From: an uncultured Chthonomonadaceae bacterium
Lineage (GTDB): Bacteria > Armatimonadota > Fimbriimonadia > Fimbriimonadales > Fimbriimonadaceae
Direction: 5' to 3'
Length of the DNA stretch: 64,000 nucleotides
NCBI GenBank assembly: GCA_946479035.1
Contig: CAMLDW010000005.1
Location: 28,318 to 92,317, forward strand
Below the pieces are notes generated by a model. The model saw only the letters and a list, made by a program, of their open reading frames with translations, made no database searches and was not told the origin of the DNA. Positions 42,632 to 49,885 of the stretch are shown here, in pieces (positions within the stretch are counted from its first letter, which is position 1; the number at the start of each line of letters is the position of its first letter). Both the position numbers and the translations under genes were made by a program.

Positions 42632-44443
42632 CTATTTCTGCTCCTCTATGACCTGTCTCTGCTCTGGAGAAAGCGGAACGATCGGCTCACGCACCACCTC
42701 CATCTCCTCCCCCTTCTTCCGGACCACGATGTTCACCTTCGCCCACTCCTCGCTCTTCGTCGGGTAGTCGTCCCTAAAGTGCGCGCCGCGGCTCTCCGTT
42801 CGCATTAAGCCCGCCCTCGCGACCGCCTCCGAGACGGTCAAGAGGTGCCGCAGGTCCATCGACGTGTGCCAGCCCGGGTTGTACTCGCGGTTCCCGGTGA
42901 CCGAAAGCCGGCGCGCGCGGTCCCGCAGCTTCGCGATCTCGGGCGGTGCCTGCTCCATCTCCGCCGCCGTCCGCACGATCCCCACGTTCGCCTGCATCAT
43001 TGCCTGAAGGTCGTGCTGTAGCTGGAACGCGTTCTCACCGCTCGACGCGCGGGCGAACGGCGCCAGCGCCTCGGCCCCGAACTCGTTGACCTGACGCTCG
43101 TCAAACCCCGCTGCCGGGTTCGCTTTCGCGAACGCCGCCGCGTGCTCGCCCGCCCTCTTTCCAAAAACGAGCAGGTCCGAGAGCGAGTTGCCGCCCAACC
43201 GGTTTGCGCCGTGCAGCCCCGCTGCGCACTCGCCCGCCGCGAACAGCCCCGGCACAGTCGACATCTGCGTCTCCGCGTCAACGCGCACCCCGCCCATCAT
43301 GTAGTGGCACGTCGGCCCCACCTCCATCGCCTCTTTCGTGATGTCCACGCCTGCGAGCTCCATGAACTGGTGGTACATCGAAGGCAGCTTCTTCTTGATC
43401 CGCTCATCGCTGTTTGGCAGCTTTTCCTTGATCCACGCGATGTCGAGGAACACGCCGCCGTGCGGCGAGCCGCGCCCGGCCTTTACTTCGCGGTTGATGC
43501 ACCGCGCCACGTGGTCGCGCGTCAGCAGCTCCGGCGGGCGGTTCGCGTCCTTGTCGCCGGTCACGTAGCGCCATCCTTCCTCAGCGTCTTTCGCTGTCTG
43601 GTTCCTGTAGAGCTCCGGGATGTCGTCGAACATGAACCGCTTCCCCTCGCTGTTCTTCAGCACGCCGCCCTCTCCGCGCACGCCTTCCGTCACCAGGATG
43701 CCGCGCACCGAGGGCGGCCATACCATCCCCGTCGGGTGGAACTGCACGAACTCCATGTCCATCAGGTCCGCGCCAGCGTGGTAAGCGAGCGAGTGCCCGT
43801 CGCCCGTGTACTCCCAACTGTTGCTCGTGATCGTCCACGCCTTGCCGATCCCCCCCGTCGCCAGAACCACCGCCTTCGCCTTGAACGCCACGAAGTTCCC
43901 CTTCTCGCGGAAGTAACCGAAAGCGCCCGTAACGCGTCCGCCGTCCTTGAGCAGCGTCAGCACCGTGCACTCCATGTGGAACTCGATCCCGCGGTGGATC
44001 CCGTGGTCCTGCAATGTGCGGATCATCTCAAGCCCGGTTCGGTCCCCGACGTGCGCTAGCCGCGGGTACTTGTGGCCGCCGAAGTTGCGCTGTAGGATCC
44101 GCCCGTCTGCCGTGCGGTCGAAGAGCGCGCCCCACGCCTCGAGCTCCAGCACCCGCGCCGGTGCCTCCTTGGCGTGGATCTCCGCCATCCGCGGGTTGTT
44201 CAGGTACTGCCCGCCGCGCATCGTGTCCGCGAAGTGCACCTTCCAGTTGTCGCGGTCGTCCACGTTGCCGATCGCCGCCGCAGCGCCCCCTTCCGCCATC
44301 ACCGTGTGAGCCTTCCCCAGCAGCGACTTGGAGACGACGCCTACTCGGACCCCGGCGGCCGACGCCTCGATCGCCGCCCGCAGACCCGCGCCGCCCGCGC
44401 CGATCACCAGCACGTCGTACTCGTGGACCGTGAACTCGGCCAC
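42632..44443 (-). CDS. sdhA: Succinate dehydrogenase/fumarate reductase flavoprotein subunit
   Basis: 603 residues. Oxidises succinate with covalent FAD. DVLVIGAGGAGLRAAIEA is the dinucleotide fold; the flavin-linking His is in LLGKAHTVMAEGG. The substrate-binding region carries FVQFHPTGM, and the family GANRLGGNSLSDLLVFGKRAG follows. The GTG start directly abuts the sdhC stop (TAG then GTG, no spacer), so the genes are co-translated. Its Fe-S partner is encoded at 39575-40318. Confidence 0.94.
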   Translation of the reverse strand: MAEFTVHEYDVLVIGAGGAGLRAAIEASAAGVRVGVVSKSLLGKAHTVMAEGGAAAAIGNVDDRDNWKVHFADTMRGGQYLNNPRMAEIHAKEAPARVLELEAWGALFDRTADGRILQRNFGGHKYPRLAHVGDRTGLEMIRTLQDHGIHRGIEFHMECTVLTLLKDGGRVTGAFGYFREKGNFVAFKAKAVVLATGGIGKAWTITSNSWEYTGDGHSLAYHAGADLMDMEFVQFHPTGMVWPPSVRGILVTEGVRGEGGVLKNSEGKRFMFDDIPELYRNQTAKDAEEGWRYVTGDKDANRPPELLTRDHVARCINREVKAGRGSPHGGVFLDIAWIKEKLPNSDERIKKKLPSMYHQFMELAGVDITKEAMEVGPTCHYMMGGVRVDAETQMSTVPGLFAAGECAAGLHGANRLGGNSLSDLLVFGKRAGEHAAAFAKANPAAGFDERQVNEFGAEALAPFARASSGENAFQLQHDLQAMMQANVGIVRTAAEMEQAPPEIAKLRDRARRLSVTGNREYNPGWHTSMDLRHLLTVSEAVARAGLMRTESRGAHFRDDYPTKSEEWAKVNIVVRKKGEEMEVVREPIVPLSPEQRQVIEEQK

Positions 44444-45226
44444 CTACAGGATCCTCCAGTCCGTCCACACGCCCATCGAGACCAGCCGCACGTAAAGGTC
44501 CGCGAACATCACCCCGAACAGGGAGAACCACGCGTACCGCATGTGGTTGGCGTTCAGACCGCTCACGCACGACCAGCACTTGAACGAGAGCCTGTGCATG
44601 GCCATCGCGTCGCGCCGCCCGCCGATCAAGTGCCGAAACGAGTGGCACGACAGCGTGTAGAAAGTGAGCAGCGTCGTGCTCAGCAGCAATACCAGCGTCC
44701 CCACGCCGATCCCGAACTTGCCGCCGAAGTCGAACGCGATGATCACGTCGTGCCAAAGGAAGAACAGGAACGCCACTGCAGCGTACATGAAGTAGCGGTG
44801 CACGTTCTGCACGATCATCGGAAAGCCGTTCTCGCCGATGTACGGCTTTTTCGGCTCGCTCACCGCGCACGCCGGCGGATCCGCCCAAAACGCCTTGTAG
44901 TACGCCCCTCGATAGTAGTAGCAAGTGAATCGGAACAGCGCGGGGAACGGCAGGATGATCAGCGCAGGAGAAAAAGGCAGGAACGCCGGCCACCAATCCG
45001 GTCTAGCTCCGAACAGCGCGTGGGGCCCCGCGCCGAAAAGCTCCGGCGAATAGAACGGCGAGAGATAGCTCCCGTACCAGAAGTGCGCGTTCTGGAGGGC
45101 CGCCCACGTCGCGTAAGCGACGAACAGCGACAGCGTCAAGAACGTCAGCAGCCCCTGGACCCACCACGCGTCTACACGCGACGTCTTCCCGAACCCCTTC
45201 TTGTAAAGCTCGTCTGCCTTCGCCAT
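44444..45226 (-). CDS. sdhC: Succinate dehydrogenase membrane anchor, cytochrome b type
   Basis: 260 residues from the ATG at 45226 (MAKADELYKKGFG); a longer form starting at an earlier ATG is possible. Five predicted transmembrane helices with candidate haem His residues in helices 3 and 4 (HRYFMYAAVAFLFFLWHDV; SCHSFRHLIGG), as in single-subunit anchors of Actinobacteria-type complex II. The ARG/Tyr-rich FRFTCYYYRGAYYKAFW stretch is typical of this subtype. Anchors SdhAB and passes electrons to quinone. Confidence 0.85.
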   Translation of the reverse strand: MAKADELYKKGFGKTSRVDAWWVQGLLTFLTLSLFVAYATWAALQNAHFWYGSYLSPFYSPELFGAGPHALFGARPDWWPAFLPFSPALIILPFPALFRFTCYYYRGAYYKAFWADPPACAVSEPKKPYIGENGFPMIVQNVHRYFMYAAVAFLFFLWHDVIIAFDFGGKFGIGVGTLVLLLSTTLLTFYTLSCHSFRHLIGGRRDAMAMHRLSFKCWSCVSGLNANHMRYAWFSLFGVMFADLYVRLVSMGVWTDWRIL

Positions 45227-45282
45227 TCCTGCTTCTCCAATCATACACCTTCGCGGAGAGAGGGCCAATGCTGGAGCAGCGG

Positions 45283-45774
45283 CTACGCGTACCGCTTCCA
45301 AATCCCCTCAAACGCGTCCCTCCAATTGTCGCGCTGGGCCGGATCGTCGTTCGCTTCTGCGAAAGCCATCATATAGCGCAAGAACCTGGCGACGCACCGA
45401 CGCTGCCTGTCATCAAGGAGGTTTAGGGCCGGGTCAGCGCTACGAGTGTCTTTCAACTGAAACGCAAGGCGCTCTGCGAATCCGTCCCTCACGCTTCGAG
45501 CCATGCCAGCTGGCAGGTAGTACCGGAACCCTTTTGCGTCCAAGTAGCACCAACAGTGCCCTTGAGCGTCAGGATCCCAGCTCTCGTCGCCCACGAGCTC
45601 GCTCCAGCCAGACTCTGCGTCCCTCTCTCGCGCCTCCCGCTGCTCGCGCTTCGAACCGTAGCTGTCTATCGCGTCTGCCTCGCTCCACGAGACTCCGCCC
45701 TCCCGCGTCACTCCTGCGAAAGCCTCGCCGATCTCCGCTGTGAGCCCCTCCCGCTCCTCCTGCAGGTCCGTCAT
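45283..45774 (-). CDS. DUF6714-like cytoplasmic protein of unknown function
   Basis: 163 residues from the ATG at 45774. Hydrophilic, no signal. The central VSWSEADAIDSYGSKREQREARERD, continuing with WSELVGDESWDPDAQGHCWCYLDAKGFRYYLPAGM (quoted in parts), is the recognisable core; it resembles DUF6714 proteins, which occur singly in many bacteria. The role is unknown. It precedes sdhC on the same strand, with about 55 bases between. Confidence 0.7.
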   Translation of the reverse strand: MTDLQEEREGLTAEIGEAFAGVTREGGVSWSEADAIDSYGSKREQREARERDAESGWSELVGDESWDPDAQGHCWCYLDAKGFRYYLPAGMARSVRDGFAERLAFQLKDTRSADPALNLLDDRQRRCVARFLRYMMAFAEANDDPAQRDNWRDAFEGIWKRYA

Positions 45775-45905
45775 CCCATCAATCTTGGCACTGCGAAAAG
45801 AGGTCCTGCACGGGCCCAGCCAGGACCTTGACAGGACCAACCATGTCGTGACAATATGCCAATGTGCGAAACTAAAGGGTAAATAGGGGAGCCCTAAATC
45901 AACAC

Positions 45906-46196
45906 ATGCAAGACAACGAGAAAAATGGCCAAAAAATGGCCCCACAGGACAACAAGCGTGATCCACGCGACACGCAGTTCAAGGCCGGACACCCCGGAGG
46001 GCCCGGAAGACCTAGAGGCTCGATCGGCCTCAAACGCCTGATCAAACAGGCGCTCTGGCAGGACGAGGGCAAATACGCCAAAGAGATCGCCGAACACGCG
46101 GTCAAGGAGGCCCGCTACTTCCTGCCCTGGCTCAAGTTCCTCATGGAACAGCTCGATGAGCTCAAGGTCAACGAGGAGTCGCTAGCCACAGGCTAA
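45906..46196 (+). CDS. DUF5681-like small protein
   Basis: 96 residues. The N-terminal DTQFKAGHPGGPGRPRGSIG is the DUF5681 hallmark, seen in mobile-element and terminase-associated proteins as well as on chromosomes. A helical region follows (EIAEHAVKEARYFLPWLKFLMEQLDEL). It might bind nucleic acid through the basic RPRG stretch. Nothing phage-like is nearby. A strong terminator follows the stop. Confidence 0.65.
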   Translation: MQDNEKNGQKMAPQDNKRDPRDTQFKAGHPGGPGRPRGSIGLKRLIKQALWQDEGKYAKEIAEHAVKEARYFLPWLKFLMEQLDELKVNEESLATG

Positions 46197-46217
46197 GGAG
46201 GACGCAGAGACAAGAAT

Positions 46218-46255
46218 GCCGAGCCCCCTCCCCATATGCGGGGAGGGGGCTCGGC
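46218..46255 (+). terminator. Perfect 16-bp GC hairpin terminator
   Basis: Stem 46218-46233 with 46240-46255 and loop ATATGC, followed by TTTCG. Terminates the DUF5681-like gene; member of the GGAGAGGGG-type palindrome group, variant GGGGAGGGGG. Confidence 0.8.
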
Positions 46256-46297
46256 TTTCGGGAACCCCCGGCCCTGTTGTATCCTTGAACTCAACAC

Positions 46298-46660
46298 ATG
46301 GCACGGGCCAAGGCGCTCTTCGCGGCAGTCGCGCTCCTATTCCAGGTCGCGCTCGCCGCAAGCGTCTGCTCCAATGGGACGCAGCCCAGGCCGCACTGCC
46401 AAAGCGCCAGCGGGCACCACTGCTGCTGCGCGCAAAAGGCCAAGGACTGCGCCTGCTCCATCGGCGCGCCCGCGCGGCCGGACCAGCAGCAGGCGGGGGC
46501 ACAGCTCCCAGCGCCAACGGTCGCCGCTCACGCCAGCCTAGCGCTCTTAGTCGGCCCTCTTCGGCCGATCGAGAGGGGCGAGCCGCAGCGGGCCGAAGAC
46601 CCCAAGCCCAAAGCGCACCACAGGCCGCCCGACCAAGGGCGCGCACCTCCGGTCGCGTGA
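46298..46660 (+). CDS. Secreted cysteine-rich protein beside a metal-linked gene
   Basis: 120 residues. Signal peptide 1-21 (VALAAS); then a Cys/His cluster GHHCCCAQKAKDCACS (about 43-58), which could bind metal ions, and a Pro/Arg-rich tail (PKPKAHHRPPDQG). It lies about 60 bases upstream of the YtkA-like/barrel fusion and is probably co-transcribed. I recognise no family; the pairing suggests extracytoplasmic copper or other soft-metal binding. Confidence 0.6.
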   Translation: MARAKALFAAVALLFQVALAASVCSNGTQPRPHCQSASGHHCCCAQKAKDCACSIGAPARPDQQQAGAQLPAPTVAAHASLALLVGPLRPIERGEPQRAEDPKPKAHHRPPDQGRAPPVA

Positions 46661-46720
46661 GGCCGCAACAGGCAACCAAAGCCTGATCGCCGTTTCACGA
46701 CCAACCACCGGAAGGCAACA

Positions 46721-48301
46721 TTGAACACATCAAGAACTCTCGTCGCGCTCGTCGCGACCTTCGCCACTGCGCTGGCATCGGCCCAGCACAACCACATCCA
46801 GGTCCACGCCGAGCTCGCAGCCGCGGCCAAAGTCGGCGCGAACAGGCTCAACATCGTGCTGGCCGACCACGACGGCAAGCCCGTCAAGGACGCCACCGTC
46901 ACACTCAGCGTCAACATGGCGACGATGGACATGGGCGTCCAGCACCCGCCCGCCACCAACAACAAGGACGGCTCCTACTCCGCCACGGTCACCTTCAGCA
47001 TGGCCGGGCCATGGAAGGTCACCGTCAGCGCCAAGTCGCCGACGGTCGGCGAAGGCGAGTCCGCGTACACCTTCGACACCGGCGGCGGAATGCAGATGGG
47101 CGACATGGGAGAAATGGGCGCGATGAAGGGCCGTCTCGGAAACTGGGGAATGCAAAAGGAGGGCTCCGGCACAAGTTGGCTGCCCGAAAGCTCGCCGATG
47201 TTCATGAAGGGGCTCGGCAACCACGGCGGGTTCGACCAGAGCGCGATGGGCTTCATCACCTACAACTACACCGACGCCGGCGGCAAGCGCGGAGACCACC
47301 GCTTCTTCAGCAACTCGATGCTCATGCTCATGGGGCAAAAAGGCACCGAGAAGGAGTCGCTCGGCTACAGCCTCATGTTCTCGCTCGACCCCGTGTTCAA
47401 CGGTGAGTTCGGCTACCCGGACCTCTTCCAGACCGGCGAGACCGCCTACGGCAACAAGCTCACCGACTTCCAGCATCCGCACGACCTGCTCGTCGAGGTC
47501 GCCGGGACCTACAGTCGCGAGGTCGGCAAGGGCGTCCGCGCGTTCCTCTATGGCGGCCCCGTCGCCGAGCCCGCGCTCGGCGGCCCGACCTTCATGCACC
47601 GCATCAGCGGCGTGGAGATCCCCGAAGCGCCCATCAGCCACCACTGGTTCGACTCCACCCACATCGCCTGGGGCGTCGTCACGCTCGGCGTCAACACGCA
47701 GGCGTGGCAGGTGGAGGGCTCGGTCTTCAACGGCCACGAGCCGGACGAGAACCGCTACTCGCCGGACAAGCCTGCGCTCAACTCCGCCTCCGGGCGAGTG
47801 ACCTTCGCCCCGAACAAGGACACAGCGCTCAGTGCCAGCTACGGCTACCTCAATTCGCCCGAGTCCACCGAGCCTGGCGTCGACCAGCACCGCCTCACCG
47901 CGGCGATCGTCTACAACAGGCCTCTCGGCGATGGCGCGAACCTGGCGACGACCCTTGCGTTCGGCCGCAACATCGTGCTGGGCGAGAACAGCGACGCGCT
48001 CCTGCTCGAAGCGACCTACATGCGTGGTCACAGCTCGTACTTCGTGCGGTGGGAGAACGTGGACAAGAACGAGCTGGGCGGCGTGCCGCCTGGCAGCTAC
48101 AAGGTCAACAAGATCCTCTTCGGCGGCGTGCGCGAGGTCTCCAAGTTCCAGGGCCTGGACCTCGGCGTCGGCGCCTACGCGGGCGTCTACGCCTTCCCGT
48201 CGTCGCTCGACCCGTTCTACGGCTCGAGCCCGGTCACCTTCGGCGTGTTCGTGCGCCTGCGGCCATCACAAATGGACCACTCCATGCACATGGGGCACTG
48301 A
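46721..48301 (+). CDS. YtkA-like domain fused to an outer-membrane barrel-like domain
   Basis: 526 residues from a TTG with an AAGG Shine-Dalgarno. Signal peptide 1-21 (ALASAQ). Residues about 25-115 have the YtkA/FixH-like beta-sandwich pattern (NRLNIVLADHDGKPVKDATV, MGVQHPPATNNKDGSYSATVTF, PWKVTVSA). A Met/Gly-rich linker MQMGDMGEMGAMKG follows, then a long beta-strand domain resembling metal-resistance outer-membrane proteins (about 140-515). The end MDHSMHMGH and the linker Met residues are typical Cu(I) ligands. A likely envelope copper protein. Confidence 0.78.
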   Translation: MNTSRTLVALVATFATALASAQHNHIQVHAELAAAAKVGANRLNIVLADHDGKPVKDATVTLSVNMATMDMGVQHPPATNNKDGSYSATVTFSMAGPWKVTVSAKSPTVGEGESAYTFDTGGGMQMGDMGEMGAMKGRLGNWGMQKEGSGTSWLPESSPMFMKGLGNHGGFDQSAMGFITYNYTDAGGKRGDHRFFSNSMLMLMGQKGTEKESLGYSLMFSLDPVFNGEFGYPDLFQTGETAYGNKLTDFQHPHDLLVEVAGTYSREVGKGVRAFLYGGPVAEPALGGPTFMHRISGVEIPEAPISHHWFDSTHIAWGVVTLGVNTQAWQVEGSVFNGHEPDENRYSPDKPALNSASGRVTFAPNKDTALSASYGYLNSPESTEPGVDQHRLTAAIVYNRPLGDGANLATTLAFGRNIVLGENSDALLLEATYMRGHSSYFVRWENVDKNELGGVPPGSYKVNKILFGGVREVSKFQGLDLGVGAYAGVYAFPSSLDPFYGSSPVTFGVFVRLRPSQMDHSMHMGH

Positions 48302-48306
48302 GCCCA

Positions 48307-49680
48307 CTAACGACCCTTCAACCAATCGGTCAAAAGACCGGTCTTGGTTGAAGGGTCGAAGTACTCGAGCGTCAGGCAGCGCCAGAGCGCGCGCCGCTCC
48401 TCGGGAGTCAGCGTGTTGCCGGGCGGCATGCGACCCTCCTCGACGAACACCTGCGCTGGCCCCATCTTTTTGAGCATGGACTGCTCATCTCGGTCTGTCC
48501 GCAGGGCCTCCGGGTAGTTGAGCGGCGCGAACGAAGCGTGGCACGAAGCGCACTTCATCGCTGCCTTGATCCTCAGCACCGACTCCGGAGAAAGCCCTCC
48601 GCCCGCCATTCGTTGGATCTCGGCGTCGCCCCGCGCACGGTCCGGCGGGCCGAGGCACGGCCCGTACGCGGTGCTCTCCTGCGGCCCAAAATCGCTCTTT
48701 CCGTAGCCGCGGATCAGAGCGTTCAGCCCGTCGGTCGCGGGGAACGAACCCTGCGCCTTCTCCACCAGCCCGCCCTTCGCGTCGAAACCGTACTCCGCCG
48801 CGGGGTGGATCGGCAGCACCGCTGTCTTGTGGCAGTCATAGCAGTTCTTGCTCGGGTTGTCGTCCAACAGCGGCGTCGGCATCAGCTCGATCGCGCCGTC
48901 AGAAGCCCGTCGCGTGCGCAGGAAGTCCACCATCGCCGCCCTGTTGCCAGGAGTGCCGTCGCGCCGCTCGACCGAGACCACGGAGACGCTTTGCATCTGT
49001 GGCACCGGCTGCAGGTCGGGAGTGGCGATCGCGAACGAGACCCACGTGTCGCGCACGCCGCCCGGCACCGGCGCGTTTGGCACGACGACGAGCATGCGCC
49101 CGTACGTCTTGCGGTCGACAGACTTGATAAAGCGCCCGCGGAAGAGCGCGACCGTCCACTTTCGCCCCTCGGGAAGCGACCCGTTGTACCGGTCGATCAT
49201 GTGCAAGGCATTGAGATAACCGTCTGGTTGGGACATGGCTTCCAGGAACGTTTGGCTGGTCAGCAGGGCGGGCAGTCGCACCCGCTGCGCCGCGTAGGCC
49301 ATGTAGTCCCGGTCGGAGACCTTCATCGCGAGCTTGTGCCCCGGCAGGGCGAACAGACGCTGGGCCTGCACGAACGAGAAAAAGTTTCCTAGCTCTTTCT
49401 GCGCCCCGGGCTCGGCAAGCAGCGAGGTTCGGTTGTTCAAGACCGGCTCGATCGTGCGATACGCCTCGTCACAGCGCAGGGCGACCTGGGCCCTCGCCAC
49501 CGCCCCGCCGTCGCCGGGCTCCAGGATCCTCTCGATCTGCCCGTCGCGCCACTCGACCCATTTCGCCAGGCTCCAATCGGCGGGCCCGGACGGCCTCAAA
49601 GCGCCGGCCACGAACGCACAGGCCGAGGCGCACAGGATGAACGCCCCGAGGCGGGAACGTGGTGCGAAGAGCCCAGACAT
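48307..49680 (-). CDS. Dihaem c-type cytochrome, secreted
   Basis: 457 residues from the ATG at 49680. N-terminal signal/anchor (GAFILCASACAFVAGAL). Haem-binding motifs are CYDCH (280-284) and CASCH (377-381); distal Met ligands are plausible (KMGPAQVFVEEGRMPPGNTL). The region before the first haem is a helical domain I do not recognise. Periplasmic electron transfer is expected. The arrangement resembles planctomycete-type proteins more than classic peroxidases. Confidence 0.78.
   Translation of the reverse strand: MSGLFAPRSRLGAFILCASACAFVAGALRPSGPADWSLAKWVEWRDGQIERILEPGDGGAVARAQVALRCDEAYRTIEPVLNNRTSLLAEPGAQKELGNFFSFVQAQRLFALPGHKLAMKVSDRDYMAYAAQRVRLPALLTSQTFLEAMSQPDGYLNALHMIDRYNGSLPEGRKWTVALFRGRFIKSVDRKTYGRMLVVVPNAPVPGGVRDTWVSFAIATPDLQPVPQMQSVSVVSVERRDGTPGNRAAMVDFLRTRRASDGAIELMPTPLLDDNPSKNCYDCHKTAVLPIHPAAEYGFDAKGGLVEKAQGSFPATDGLNALIRGYGKSDFGPQESTAYGPCLGPPDRARGDAEIQRMAGGGLSPESVLRIKAAMKCASCHASFAPLNYPEALRTDRDEQSMLKKMGPAQVFVEEGRMPPGNTLTPEERRALWRCLTLEYFDPSTKTGLLTDWLKGR
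48311..48358. terminator. Long nested palindrome between convergent genes
   Basis: Outer 15-bp perfect stem (48311-48325 with 48344-48358), with an inner CGGTC/GACCG stem and AAAA loop. It starts past the fusion gene's stop but lies within the last codons of the cytochrome gene, so one gene's terminator doubles as the other's C-terminal coding sequence. Confidence 0.65.
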
Positions 49681-49874
49681 CGGCTGCCCCAAAGTTGCAG
49701 GCTCTGGATTGTGAGCCCACTATCTCTGGGAATGGGCAGGAAGGGTGCAAAGTTCGGCGGTCGTCACCTTTGGCCCAATGTTCTCTCAGGCTTCTCGATT
49801 ACCTCGGAGCCCAAGAACTGGCCAGGGCTCCATAGGCTCGCTCGACGCTGAGTCCGGCAAGCTGGGTGCGAATG

Positions 49875-49880
49875 CATAAT
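49875..49880 (+). promoter_or_regulatory. Possible leaderless -10 CATAAT of the large secreted protein
   Basis: CATAAT-N5-GTG(49886); spacing slightly shorter than in the main group. Confidence 0.35.
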
Positions 49881-49885
49881 CAGGC

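Noticed and set aside
45906..46196. Phage remnant suggested by the DUF5681-like gene
   Set aside because: No terminase, capsid, integrase or att-like repeat nearby; the gene has its own terminator and host-like base use.
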